NCBI GenBank assembly: GCA_003165465.1
Contig: PLUM01000082.1
Span: 1 to 58,349 of the forward strand
Length of the DNA stretch: 58,349 nt
Direction: 5' to 3'
From: Acidobacteriota bacterium
Lineage (GTDB): Bacteria; Acidobacteriota; Terriglobia; Acidiferrales; UBA7541
Of this stretch, positions 35,373 to 43,812 are shown piece by piece (positions within the stretch are counted from its first letter, which is position 1; each line of letters opens with the position of its first letter). The notes beneath the pieces were generated by a model. It saw nothing but the letters and a program-made list of their open reading frames with translations. It was not told where the DNA came from and did no database searches. The position numbers were made by a program, and so were the translations under genes.

Positions 35373-36491
35373 ATGCAGACAGAAAGAACCGAACTATATT
35401 TCCAGCAGGGAAGTTCCGACAAGGTTTATCACCTCCAACTGGAGAGCGTTGGCTCAATATGGTCCGTCAAAGCTCAGTGGGGGAGACGTGGTGCCACTTT
35501 GCAGAGCGACGTTAAGGCAAATGATGTCTCTTATGAAGAAGCGAAGCGTGTTTACGACCGAGTTTTCCGGGAGAAAACGGGCAAGGGCTATAAGGTCGCC
35601 CAAAGTAGCGGCGGCGCGACAAGCGCACCTTTCTCCGTTGGAACTCCTTCCACGAAAGAGTTTTCCGGCCACGCACCGGAATTGCTCACTCCCATTGACG
35701 AACCGGAAGCACTCCAGCTCGTATCGAATTCTTCTTGGTGGTTCCAACAGAAATTCGATGGGCGGCGGCTCGCCGTTGAGAAACTGAACGGCCAGTACTC
35801 GGGAATCAACAAACTCGGCCAGGTCATTTCCATCGACACCCAGCTCGCCGCGTCTCTCGACAAGGCGCGGGCCGATGCCTTCCTTGTGGACGGCGAGATC
35901 ACCGCGTCCCGGTTCGATGTGTGGGACTTGTTGACCGTCGATCATACCAACCTACGCGACCAGCCCTACGAATTGCGCTACGCGCATCTTTTCTGCCGCT
36001 TTCAAGGCGTGCATGATCTTTTGCGCGTTGCAGAAACTCCACGGACAACCCAAGAGAAACGACGCTTCGTGGACACCATGCACCGAATTCGCGCCGAAGG
36101 TTTCGTGTGCAAGAACCGCCTCGCCGCCTACGCAGGTGGACGAGCAGGACAACATTTCAAGTGCAAGTTCGTCACAACAGCATCGTTTATCGTCGGCCCT
36201 AAGCCCGCAAAGAAAGTCAGCGACGGACACCGCTCAATCGCCGTGTATCTGTTCGAAGAGGAACGCCAGCGCTTCATGGGCACAGTGGGGGTACCGGAGC
36301 GTTACCCGCTGCCAACAGAAGGGCAAATCGTTGAAATCCGGTACCTCTATTGCCATCCCGGGCCGGACGGCAAGCTCATCCAAGCAAAGTATTTCGGCCA
36401 GATACGCGATGACATCGCGCGTGGTGAATGCTCCGTGAGTCAGTTGAAACTCAGGGCCGACGAAAGTGAAGAGGAACAGAAATGCGACTGA
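35373..36491 (+). CDS. WGR-domain ATP-dependent DNA ligase-like protein
   Basis: The 372-residue protein has an N-terminal WGR domain (about 1-80, signature WGRRG at 36-40) and a nucleotidyltransferase core: the adenylation motif is QQKFDGRR with Lys127, motif III FLVDGEIT, motif IV EGFVCKN and motif V HFKCKFV. The C-terminal ~100 residues resemble an OB-type ligase domain. WGR modules bind DNA ends or PARP-type substrates, so the enzyme may seal nicks or label ends of incoming DNA. Start follows AAAGGAG. It carries leader copy 2, the same leader as ardC. Confidence 0.85.
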   Translation: MQTERTELYFQQGSSDKVYHLQLESVGSIWSVKAQWGRRGATLQSDVKANDVSYEEAKRVYDRVFREKTGKGYKVAQSSGGATSAPFSVGTPSTKEFSGHAPELLTPIDEPEALQLVSNSSWWFQQKFDGRRLAVEKLNGQYSGINKLGQVISIDTQLAASLDKARADAFLVDGEITASRFDVWDLLTVDHTNLRDQPYELRYAHLFCRFQGVHDLLRVAETPRTTQEKRRFVDTMHRIRAEGFVCKNRLAAYAGGRAGQHFKCKFVTTASFIVGPKPAKKVSDGHRSIAVYLFEEERQRFMGTVGVPERYPLPTEGQIVEIRYLYCHPGPDGKLIQAKYFGQIRDDIARGECSVSQLKLRADESEEEQKCD

Positions 36492-36664
36492 CTCTTGAAG
36501 AAGCACTCGAACGCGATGGTCGTACACTCCATGAGATCGCACAAGCGGCGCTCTTTGGAGATGAGAATGCACCAACTCTTTGTGACCACGGATGCGAAGT
36601 GGAACCAAACGGAACTTGCTCCCACGGTTGTCCCACGCTCCTCCGAGAAGCCGGTTTGATCTAA
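36482..36664 (+). CDS. Small cysteine-rich protein
   Basis: The 60-residue protein starts inside the ligase gene (10-nt overlap). It has a helical N-terminus (LTLEEALERDGRTLHEIAQA) and a Cys-rich end CDHGCEVEPNGTCSHGCPT with four cysteines and two histidines, which could bind zinc. Short proteins with this C-x3-C..VEP.G.C.HG.P pattern occur widely in bacteria without known function. The overlap suggests it is co-produced with the ligase. Confidence 0.75.
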   Translation: MRLTLEEALERDGRTLHEIAQAALFGDENAPTLCDHGCEVEPNGTCSHGCPTLLREAGLI

Positions 36665-36672
36665 ACTGCGAA

Positions 36673-36716
36673 GATTGAAAGAGGGATGCCGATATCGTTG
36701 GATCCCTCTTTCAATC
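36673..36716. terminator. 15-bp inverted repeat between the small Cys-rich gene and the antitoxin
   Basis: GATTGAAAGAGGGAT (36673-36687) and ATCCCTCTTTCAATC (36702-36716) are perfect complements with a 14-nt loop, starting 8 nt after the stop codon. No T-run follows, so it may terminate weakly, protect RNA, or act as an operator: the right arm overlaps the antitoxin promoter's -35 region. Confidence 0.6.
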
Positions 36717-36736
36717 CCCCTAAAATGCGATATAAT
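36709..36736 (+). promoter_or_regulatory. Promoter of the antitoxin-zeta pair
   Basis: A perfect -10 TATAAT (36731-36736) has TTTCAA 16 bp upstream, inside the right arm of the 15-bp inverted repeat. The expected RNA start is only about 4 nt before the ATG at 36747, so the message would be nearly leaderless. Confidence 0.6.
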
Positions 36737-36746
36737 TGAAACTGTT

Positions 36747-36992
36747 ATGCTTTCTGAAAAGCCGTTCTCGAGCGTTTCCGTTAAGCGTCTTTCTCTCGAC
36801 GTGATCGACGTGGAGAACGACGCGGAACTTGACGCTCTCACCGCGCAAGTCCTCGCTGCGGGCAACAAGATAGCCGAGTCAGAACGCGCGGAGATGATTC
36901 GCAAGGGTATCATCGACGAGCATGGCAACCTCCTGAAGACCGAGCTTCCCGAAGATATGCGCAAGGACGCAGACAGAGACTTCGGGGGCTGA
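36747..36992 (+). CDS. Antitoxin paired with a zeta-type toxin
   Basis: The 81-residue acidic protein starts MLSEKPFSSVSVKRLSLDVI and contains a central helix (DAELDALTAQVLAAGNKIAE) and the segment GIIDEHGNLLKTELPEDM. Such small proteins precede zeta-like kinases and neutralise them. It ends 1 nt before the toxin start, fitting a toxin-antitoxin operon driven from 36709-36736. I infer the role from position; no DNA-binding motif is obvious. Confidence 0.75.
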   Translation: MLSEKPFSSVSVKRLSLDVIDVENDAELDALTAQVLAAGNKIAESERAEMIRKGIIDEHGNLLKTELPEDMRKDADRDFGG

Positions 36993-36993
36993 C

Positions 36994-37671
36994 TTGGCGC
37001 GACCGCGAATGGTCATCGTTGCCGGTCCCCCTGGCAGTGGCAAAACAACCCGTTTCCCCGTAACTGAATTCGAGGTCGATTCCTTCAATGCCGACAACCG
37101 CGCCGCGCAACTGAATGATGGTTTGTTTCGCGGTATCTCCAGAGAAATCCGTTCCCAGGTCAACGTCGAGTTTCAAAAGTGGATTTTGGACCACATCTCC
37201 GCGCGAAAAAGCTTTGCCCTAGAAACAACGCTCCGCAGCCAGGTCACGTTTGAGCAGACGCATCTAGCCCGTGGGCACGGTTTCTGGACTTCGATGTATT
37301 ACGTCACGCCTGGCAGCGTCGAAGAATGCATCAAACGCATCAAGGCCCGCTCCTACCGTGGGGGCCACTCAGCGTCCGAGAGCATTGTTCGCGACATCTA
37401 TCAAAAGAGTATGCACAATCTCGTGACCGCGCTCGATTTTTGTGAGGGTGGAATTAACCGTATTGAGATCTACGACAATTCCGCCAACCTTGCCGATGAG
37501 AAAGACTTGCGACGGATCATGAGCATGCGCCAAGGTCGCGTGACCTCTCTTGCCAACGACGTTCCTGGTTGGCTTGACCACTTGCTGAAAGGCACAAAAT
37601 TCGAGATCGCCGCCGTTCGCGCATTTTTGCAGCTTCGGGCTAGCCGTCGCACACACGACCTCGGCCGCTAA
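36994..37671 (+). CDS. Zeta-toxin-like P-loop kinase
   Basis: The 225-residue kinase has Walker A IVAGPPGSGKTTRFP near the start, NADNRAAQLN, and ALETTLRSQVTFEQTH, the fold markers of zeta toxins and related kinases. Zeta toxins phosphorylate cell-wall or nucleotide precursors to arrest growth. The start is TTG with GGGGG 6 nt upstream; ATG at 37009 would cut into the first beta strand. The antitoxin gene is directly upstream. The pair may stabilise the element in its host. Confidence 0.85.
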   Translation: MARPRMVIVAGPPGSGKTTRFPVTEFEVDSFNADNRAAQLNDGLFRGISREIRSQVNVEFQKWILDHISARKSFALETTLRSQVTFEQTHLARGHGFWTSMYYVTPGSVEECIKRIKARSYRGGHSASESIVRDIYQKSMHNLVTALDFCEGGINRIEIYDNSANLADEKDLRRIMSMRQGRVTSLANDVPGWLDHLLKGTKFEIAAVRAFLQLRASRRTHDLGR

Positions 37672-37791
37672 TGACTATGTTGCCGTTTTTTGATACTGCT
37701 TGCCAATACGCTTACGTGCGAAAAGAGACCTCACTGTACACTCGGGTCGCGTATTCTGATAGCGTGTGATAAAGGACGTTATCAAACGCTT

Positions 37792-38550
37792 ATGGATATC
37801 ACGATGCCAGCATCTTTTCCCGAGACGGAGTTCCGTGCTTTCGGAATCGCCGCCTCGAATTTCTTTCCGGGACTGCTCAGCGACGAAGTGCTGTACGACC
37901 CTCAGGAAAAGCGGCGGCACTTCGACTTGTCATGGCAAGCCGTTCGCTATCGTTACCGCAGTTGCGCGGAATGCAGCGACAAATTCAAGGTGTTGCTCGA
38001 CAACCCGAGCGAAATGTGGCAGGCCGGATGGGGCGACGAAGAACTGACCTACAAGCTGGAGCGCTGCATCTACATCTTCTTTATGAGCGCGCTCTCGATC
38101 TTCGACAGTTTCGCACTCAGCCTGTATTTCCTCGGCAACGCCATTCAGGCGTCGGCATTCCCCGACGTGGCGGCTCCGCGCAAGATCACCCGTGCATCAA
38201 CGCACAGGGCCATGAGCGCCGCGTTCCCGGCGGACCCCATCACGGGCTTGCTGGGCAACCTTCCCAATGACGCCCGCTTCAAGGCCATTGACCACATCCG
38301 CAATCTTCTTGGGCATCGCATCAGCGGCAGGCGCAGCGTCCGCTCCTCCGGCACACTGAAAAAGGACGGCTCCTACACCACGGACTTCCATGAGGAATCC
38401 TGGCACATGCCCGGCGCAACCGGAAAACTCGTCTTTGACCGGGAGCTGCTGCAGCGTCATCTCGACGACATTACCGCCCTGCTGTCTTCGCTCGCCGGGG
38501 CCGCGCGGACTTTTGCTGAATCGCACCAGCCCGTGAAGCCAAGCCAATGA
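37792..38550 (+). CDS. Unknown helical protein with a possible HEPN-like RX4H motif
   Basis: The 252-residue protein has long helices (YKLERCIYIFFMSALSIFDS) and DHIRNLLGHRISGR, where R-N-L-L-G-H fits the RX4-6H motif of HEPN RNases. Two Cys (SCAECSD) lie near residue 65. It sits alone between the zeta toxin and mcrB in the same direction. If HEPN, it could be an RNA-cutting effector, but the motif is short and the family unrecognised. ATG at 37792 is chosen, with AAAGGA rather far upstream; the next ATG is at 37804. Confidence 0.6.
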   Translation: MDITMPASFPETEFRAFGIAASNFFPGLLSDEVLYDPQEKRRHFDLSWQAVRYRYRSCAECSDKFKVLLDNPSEMWQAGWGDEELTYKLERCIYIFFMSALSIFDSFALSLYFLGNAIQASAFPDVAAPRKITRASTHRAMSAAFPADPITGLLGNLPNDARFKAIDHIRNLLGHRISGRRSVRSSGTLKKDGSYTTDFHEESWHMPGATGKLVFDRELLQRHLDDITALLSSLAGAARTFAESHQPVKPSQ

Positions 38551-38608
38551 GCACCGCGTTGGCTGTACTGTATGGTTTGTGGCTGGAAAGTTCGGGGGAT
38601 AGAAAATC

Positions 38609-40426
38609 ATGGCCCGCATCATAGAAGAAGATTCTTCTCAAATCTTAGCTGCCGCTGACCGCTGGCGGAATTTGTGCCTGGCGCAGGGTAAATCTCTGCT
38701 TTGGCCCGGCCGTGATATCTGGGCCGCAAGCAACCTGCAGAGATTCAAAGCCTGTTTTATCGACCGCCCGGATACGTCTAAGGACAAAGATTTCGAGACT
38801 AAATTCAAGGAGCAGTTGGCAACAGAGACCGAGGACGTGACGCGGCTCGCGTGTGAATTGCTCTTTGTCTACTTCCTGTTCCCAACCAGTGTGGGTGCGT
38901 CTCGAAAAAAGGAACTAATCCAGACTGTCGCAAGCTGGAAAAGCATTACGATTGACGCCAATGAGGAAGAATTCGCGTGTTTCAACTCTGGCATTGGTGA
39001 CCCCGGCCTCGTTTACAACACGGGACGACCAAACGAACTCACCTACCTTGCGCGGTTCGCGATGGCCATCGCGGAAATGACTGGCGAGAAGCGTGAGGCA
39101 TTGCTGCGCGACCATCTTCAGGTTCGCGAATTGTTCGACAAATTGGCTGAAGCACATCGAGAGGATTTCGGACGCCCGCCGCAACTGCGGCATATCCTTC
39201 TTTATTTGTTATTCCCCGATGATTATGAGCGTATTGCAAGCGAAGGGCACAAGGGGCGGATTTGCGAAGCGTTCGGCGAAATCATAGATGGGACCGCGCC
39301 GGACGACACCGATGATCACCTAAAATCTATCCGGCGCAAACTCGAAGAATTCCTGCCAGGCAAAGATCTCGACTTCTATTGGCCCCCCTTGCGCCAGTGT
39401 TGGTATACGGACGGCGAGTCCGACGCCATCAGCCCGTTGCAGGCTCTCCACATCAAGAAGCAGATCGTCCTATACGGACCGCCCGGAACGGGTAAAACCT
39501 ATCAGTCGCGTGAGATTGCCGAGAGCTTGGTCCGGCAGCAGCAGCTCAAGAGTCGCGGTCCCCGCCGATTTTTTTCAGCGCCTGAAGAGGTGGAGACTCT
39601 TATCAGAGAGCGCATTCAGCGAGTGCAATTTCATCCGGGATACGGTTACGAAGACTTCGTCAGAGGCCTGCAGATCGGCGGCAATGGCGAAACCGTTTAC
39701 CGTGATGGCGTTCTCCTAAGCATCGTGGAAAAGCTGAACACGGAAGCGGAAGATCATCGTGATGTTCCCTTCGTTCTCATTCTGGACGAGATGAACCGTG
39801 CCGACCTGAGCAAAGTGTTAGGCGAGGCATTCACGTTGCTTGAAGACCGCGACAGTTCCGTGCGGCTCGGCGGCCATGACAAAGCGCCGCGAATCGTGCA
39901 GCTTCCCGGTAATCTCTACTTTATCGAGACGATGAACCTCATCGACCAGTCGTTGGAGCACGTCGATTTTGCGTTGCGCAGACGGTTCATTTGGTTCCTT
40001 CGGGGCTTTTCAAGGGAGGATTTTCTCGCAGTGTCGAAGAAACGATGGGAAACGCTAGCAAAAGCGGGGAGGATTCGGAAAGCCTGGGAGAGGGTGGAGG
40101 AGGAATTCGAGGAACTTGGCAATCGCGCGGAAAGCCTTAATCGGGAGATTGAGGCAAGCAGCTATCTCGGGCCGCAATACCAAATCGGGCATACTTATTT
40201 CTGCGACGTAGTTTCGTTTGCCCAGCAATATCTGATTTCTTCTGAAAAGCGACGCAACCGCGTTTTATTTAACAAGAGCGGGGCGGCCCTCGATCCTGTC
40301 GTCGGACTGTGGCGCTACGCGATTGGCCCTCTCCTTGAACAATATCTTTCCGGAATCGACGCGGCTGAACGCAAAGCCCTGATGGATCGCGCTCAATCCA
40401 TTCTTCTTCAGGCCACGCCCCTGTGA
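38609..40426 (+). CDS. mcrB: McrB-like AAA+ GTPase of a type IV restriction system
   Basis: The 605-residue protein has an N-terminal specificity region (about 1-270) and a McrB GTPase core: Walker A GPPGTGKTY (290-298), FHPGYGYEDFVRGL, Walker B FVLILDEMNRAD, and FIETMNLIDQSLEHVDFALR. The McrB signature usually reads NTxD; here it is NLID, a conservative departure. GTP-driven translocation by McrB with McrC cuts modified DNA. Its unusual N-terminus lacks the methylcytosine reader of E. coli McrB, so the target modification is unknown. It overlaps mcrC by 4 nt. Confidence 0.9.
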   Translation: MARIIEEDSSQILAAADRWRNLCLAQGKSLLWPGRDIWAASNLQRFKACFIDRPDTSKDKDFETKFKEQLATETEDVTRLACELLFVYFLFPTSVGASRKKELIQTVASWKSITIDANEEEFACFNSGIGDPGLVYNTGRPNELTYLARFAMAIAEMTGEKREALLRDHLQVRELFDKLAEAHREDFGRPPQLRHILLYLLFPDDYERIASEGHKGRICEAFGEIIDGTAPDDTDDHLKSIRRKLEEFLPGKDLDFYWPPLRQCWYTDGESDAISPLQALHIKKQIVLYGPPGTGKTYQSREIAESLVRQQQLKSRGPRRFFSAPEEVETLIRERIQRVQFHPGYGYEDFVRGLQIGGNGETVYRDGVLLSIVEKLNTEAEDHRDVPFVLILDEMNRADLSKVLGEAFTLLEDRDSSVRLGGHDKAPRIVQLPGNLYFIETMNLIDQSLEHVDFALRRRFIWFLRGFSREDFLAVSKKRWETLAKAGRIRKAWERVEEEFEELGNRAESLNREIEASSYLGPQYQIGHTYFCDVVSFAQQYLISSEKRRNRVLFNKSGAALDPVVGLWRYAIGPLLEQYLSGIDAAERKALMDRAQSILLQATPL

Positions 40427-41796
40427 CAGGACCAGACAACGACGGAAAAGTTATCGTCGTGCGGGACTGCTCACCGTTCCCGGAATTGACGCGCGAGCAG
40501 GACATTTGGTTGCGCAAGCTGGTCTCTGGCACGAAAACCGGCGACATGCTTCTCCGACTTGGACATGCCGCCGACAATGCGGAGCAAGACGACGATCCGC
40601 TGGCCACGTTCGACAGTGCATCGGGGACATGGTGGGCAGGGCGCTACGTCGGTGAAGTACAGTTTGAAGGCCTGACATTGCGCATGGAACCACGTTTCGG
40701 CATGCCTGCACTGATGCGTTGGCTGTCAACTGTCTGGGGCGTGCGGCTCGTGGAATCCAAAGGAACGCACCAGCAGCAGCGCATTTGGCTCTGGCTCGTC
40801 ATTGCACACCTTTGGGTGGGACGGCTGATTCTCGCTGCGAAACATGGCCTGCCATCCAAGCGCATTGACACAGTCCATCGGGGCCATGCTTTGCGCGGAC
40901 GGCTTCTCACTCAGAAAACGGCGCTTGCACGGAGAACGGGCGACGATTGTCTTGTGAGCATCACCCGTAATCGGGTAACAGACGTGAATATTGGCAGCAT
41001 CCTTCTTGCTGCATTCGAGCGGCTGGAGAGGGCCTTGAAAGAATATGGCGAGTCTCACGGATGGCTCCCAGAGCGGGCGCGAACGCTGGTGGAAGAATTG
41101 AATAACGCACTCGGCAGCCGCTACCGTCGAATGCCAAAAGGAGCGCGACCGAAAATTCGCTATTCGCCAATTACAGAGAGTTACCGACCGATTGTCGATC
41201 TCTCGCTATCTATCCTCGAACACAGGCCTCTTCTACCCGCCTCAAGCGGGGATCGAAAGGCGTTCGGGATTGTGCTCGACGTGGCTGAGATATGGGAACT
41301 CTACGTTGCCAAGGTACTGCAAACCGCCCTGCCCGCTTACCATGTGAGTCACACCGGGCGATCCAGGGATCACTTTCGCTGGCTTCTCCGCAGTTCAATG
41401 GATGAGGACAAGTTCGGGTCATTGCGTCCCGATATCGTCGTCAGCGACCTTCGGGACCGCTGTCTGGCGATTGTTGACGCCAAGTACAAAACTACTCGCA
41501 TCAATGCAACGAATCGAACGGGGGTGGTTACAGAGGATTTGTACCAGCTCGCGGCATACCTCTCTGCATTTGGTGAATCTGGTTCACGACTGGATGGCTT
41601 CCTTGTATACCCGGAAGACGAGTTGGGTCAGGTGATACAACGGTTGGCTCCGAAAAATCCCTGGAGCCTGTTCGCAGCGCCACAACGAAATCTTTGGTTT
41701 GTCTCAGTTGATTGCCGGGTAGCCGATAACTCAGCCAAGAGCGAGGATCGAATGGCGAGTCTGATCCAATCTGCAATCACGGAAATGCGTAACTAG
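40423..41796 (+). CDS. mcrC: McrC-like nuclease subunit
   Basis: The 457-residue partner starts with GTG overlapping the mcrB stop (GTGA). Its N-terminal part (LRMEPRFGMPALMRWL and following) matches the McrC binding region. The C-terminal half has a PD-(D/E)xK nuclease core: RPDIVVSDL, then LAIVDAKYKTTR with Asp and Lys in the expected places, plus LYQLAAYLSAFGES. It provides the DNA-cleaving activity of the McrBC complex. Intact length suggests a functional pair. Confidence 0.9.
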   Translation: MTGPDNDGKVIVVRDCSPFPELTREQDIWLRKLVSGTKTGDMLLRLGHAADNAEQDDDPLATFDSASGTWWAGRYVGEVQFEGLTLRMEPRFGMPALMRWLSTVWGVRLVESKGTHQQQRIWLWLVIAHLWVGRLILAAKHGLPSKRIDTVHRGHALRGRLLTQKTALARRTGDDCLVSITRNRVTDVNIGSILLAAFERLERALKEYGESHGWLPERARTLVEELNNALGSRYRRMPKGARPKIRYSPITESYRPIVDLSLSILEHRPLLPASSGDRKAFGIVLDVAEIWELYVAKVLQTALPAYHVSHTGRSRDHFRWLLRSSMDEDKFGSLRPDIVVSDLRDRCLAIVDAKYKTTRINATNRTGVVTEDLYQLAAYLSAFGESGSRLDGFLVYPEDELGQVIQRLAPKNPWSLFAAPQRNLWFVSVDCRVADNSAKSEDRMASLIQSAITEMRN

Positions 41797-41821
41797 GCCG
41801 AATCCCAAGTACCGAAAATCA

Positions 41822-42025
41822 TCAAACGAGCTTGAATTGGTTGCGGGCGATGGCTTCACCCTCGGCCCGTGTCGCGGCTTGGAGCTTGGCGTTTTACTCT
41901 TTCTGCAATTCCTGTAGTTGCCTTCGCAGCGCGGCGCAACCCGCTTCATACGCTTCGTTGTAGTTCTTCACCAAGCCATGTATGAGCGCCTGCCCAATGA
42001 CATCCTCTTGTTCTCCGGTCATCAT
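41822..42025 (-). pseudogene. Small gene interrupted by an in-frame TAA
   Basis: On the minus strand, ATG at 42025 opens a 68-codon frame broken once, by TAA at 41896-41894 (codon 44). The part before the stop (NYNEAYEAGCAALRRQLQEL) and the part after it (NAKLQAATRAEGEAIARNQF) read as one charged helix. A single point mutation in a small gene is the simplest view. A genuine 43-residue protein is the alternative. It follows the DUF6527 gene of the ubiquitin-like operon by about 155 nt. Confidence 0.4.
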
Positions 42026-42181
42026 GCCGCAGCTCCACCGTGGTTCGTCGCTTGAAATCTACGCGCTGATCGGGATCGAGTCAACCGGAGGATGCGGCCT
42101 AAAGAGGTTCCTTGCTGGAATGATGGTATTTGCGGGGATAGGCAAAAAACCCCAACTTCGGGCTCGGTACAAGTTCACAGG

Positions 42182-42631
42182 CTATGAGAACCAGTTCTTT
42201 ACTGCTTGCCAGATGCCTTTTTTCATCTTGCGGCTCTCGACTGTGGCGGCATCGTCCTTGATCGGAGCCTCAGCCGAAACGTCCGACGCACCAAAGTAGC
42301 CTTCCTTCGCGTAATTATCGCGAGTTCGTCCACGCTCAATCTGTTCGCGAGACCATTTCGGAGCCCATTTGATTCGATTGTTTCTTATAAAGTAGTGGGA
42401 CTGGCAAGGGAAACTCCAGTTGCCAATCGAAGGGTCGAGAGAAACTGTCTTGCCATCAAAGATTAGCTTCCAATCGGTGGGTCGAATCGGCGTTACAACT
42501 TTGTTCCCACAGCCACAGCAACACAGATGCGATGCGGTTGCAAAGCGTATTGAAATATAGATAGTCCCCTGCTCAAGGTCATCCGGAATGAATTCGACAA
42601 ATTGATATTTGAGGACGATTTCCGGATTCAT
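42182..42631 (-). CDS. DUF6527-family zinc-binding protein of the ubiquitin-like operon
   Basis: The 149-residue protein has LCCCGCGNKVVTPIRPTDW, then SLDPSIGNWSFPCQSHYFI: the Cys cluster plus the C..SH pair form a likely metal site, diagnostic of DUF6527. Members occur in bacterial ubiquitin-like operons, where a processing or deconjugating role has been proposed. It is the last gene of the five-gene leftward operon, and its start overlaps the E1 stop by 4 nt. No JAB-type peptidase is present, so this is the only candidate deconjugase. Confidence 0.85.
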   Translation of the reverse strand: MNPEIVLKYQFVEFIPDDLEQGTIYISIRFATASHLCCCGCGNKVVTPIRPTDWKLIFDGKTVSLDPSIGNWSFPCQSHYFIRNNRIKWAPKWSREQIERGRTRDNYAKEGYFGASDVSAEAPIKDDAATVESRKMKKGIWQAVKNWFS

Positions 42632-43812
42632 TGTGGACGATCCTCGTTAAGGAGCAGGTTCGTGTCGATACTAAACTGGCTGTGGTGCTCAGATTTGAGG
42701 TCGCGATAAAAGCCGAAGAGCTTCTTCCACTTGATGACAGCCAAAGCAGCGTTTAGTGCGTTGAGATCCGCGATCTGAATATTGCGGTCATAGTCGCCGC
42801 CAGGCGCTTCCCCGAAAGATACTCGGGTTTGGAAATGATCGCGCATTTGTACCGTGCTTGTGGTGACTCTCAGAATGCCGCCCAGCGCGTTGTCGCTCAA
42901 CTGTATGCCCATACCTACATCGGTGAACGGAATATTAAACTCTTCAAGTTTTTCGACCATTAGTTTCTTCGGATTGCCCTTGTCCACGCAAACAAAAACA
43001 AAATCCATGCCGCGCAATTCATCGGCGTTGGCGGCGTCCAGATAGACAGGGTGATCGACAATGCCGCGATGCATCTTCCCGTAGACGCTTTTGAAATAAG
43101 TGGTCTTGGGAAGCCTGGCTCTCAGTTCATCGCCGGAAGGCGCGCTCGGCGAACGGAATGCGTTGTGCTGAAAGAAGATATCCCCGTCATACAGGTGAAT
43201 CTCTTTGATGGGCGTTTTCGCAAGCAGATCGAGTACGTAAGAGCCGGTTCCACCCAAGCCTGCTATCGCGACCTTGCCAAGTGCCAGCTTCTTCGTGACA
43301 GAGACGATTTCAGCTCGGCTGGAGGCGGTGTCAATGTAGTTGAACGGTTCCTCGCTTTCCTTTTCCGGCTCGATGACCGGGAAGGTCCTTGCGGTGAGCG
43401 CGGAATCGATCCTCCGTGCGGGACCGGAAATAATGGCGACATAAGTCGTCACCTGGGCGTAGTAGTCGGGATAAGAATCGTTGGGCTTTGGCTTGGCCGA
43501 AAAAGAGTGATTTACCACGACTCCTTCGGCCAGCGAATTCGCCCCGCTGCCGTGCTTTATTTTGTCAATTTCAGTGCCATCCTCGTTGCAGGGATGATCG
43601 CCTGAGAAATAGGCCTGATGGGTATCCGGACGGCCAGTTTGGTCGTCTGCGAGTACAAGCTTGATGACCAGAATACCGCGTTGGACCTCTCTGCGTGAAT
43701 TCACATATGGCACGTCTTTGACCAGCAGACAACCGGAACGGACTTCGAGATCATATCCCTCGTCCCGAAGTCTTTTCAGGTCCGCGCTACGACTTATCGG
43801 TCGCTGTGACAT
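42628..43812 (-). CDS. E1-like ThiF-family adenylyltransferase with an E2-like N-terminal domain
   Basis: The 394-residue protein has two parts. Residues about 1-160 include HQAYFSGDHPC (65-75), a His/Cys arrangement reminiscent of E2-like folds. Residues about 165-390 are a ThiF/E1 adenylation domain: VAIAGLGGTGSYV (nucleotide loop 185-191), LYDGDIFFQHNAFR and DFVFVCVDKG. Only three cysteines exist (28, 75, ~275) and none is in the crossover segment where E1 enzymes carry their catalytic Cys (here RVTTSTVQMRD). Chemistry may therefore use Ser/Thr or skip the E1 thioester. It overlaps the ubiquitin-like gene by 26 nt. Confidence 0.88.
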   Translation of the reverse strand: MSQRPISRSADLKRLRDEGYDLEVRSGCLLVKDVPYVNSRREVQRGILVIKLVLADDQTGRPDTHQAYFSGDHPCNEDGTEIDKIKHGSGANSLAEGVVVNHSFSAKPKPNDSYPDYYAQVTTYVAIISGPARRIDSALTARTFPVIEPEKESEEPFNYIDTASSRAEIVSVTKKLALGKVAIAGLGGTGSYVLDLLAKTPIKEIHLYDGDIFFQHNAFRSPSAPSGDELRARLPKTTYFKSVYGKMHRGIVDHPVYLDAANADELRGMDFVFVCVDKGNPKKLMVEKLEEFNIPFTDVGMGIQLSDNALGGILRVTTSTVQMRDHFQTRVSFGEAPGGDYDRNIQIADLNALNAALAVIKWKKLFGFYRDLKSEHHSQFSIDTNLLLNEDRPQ

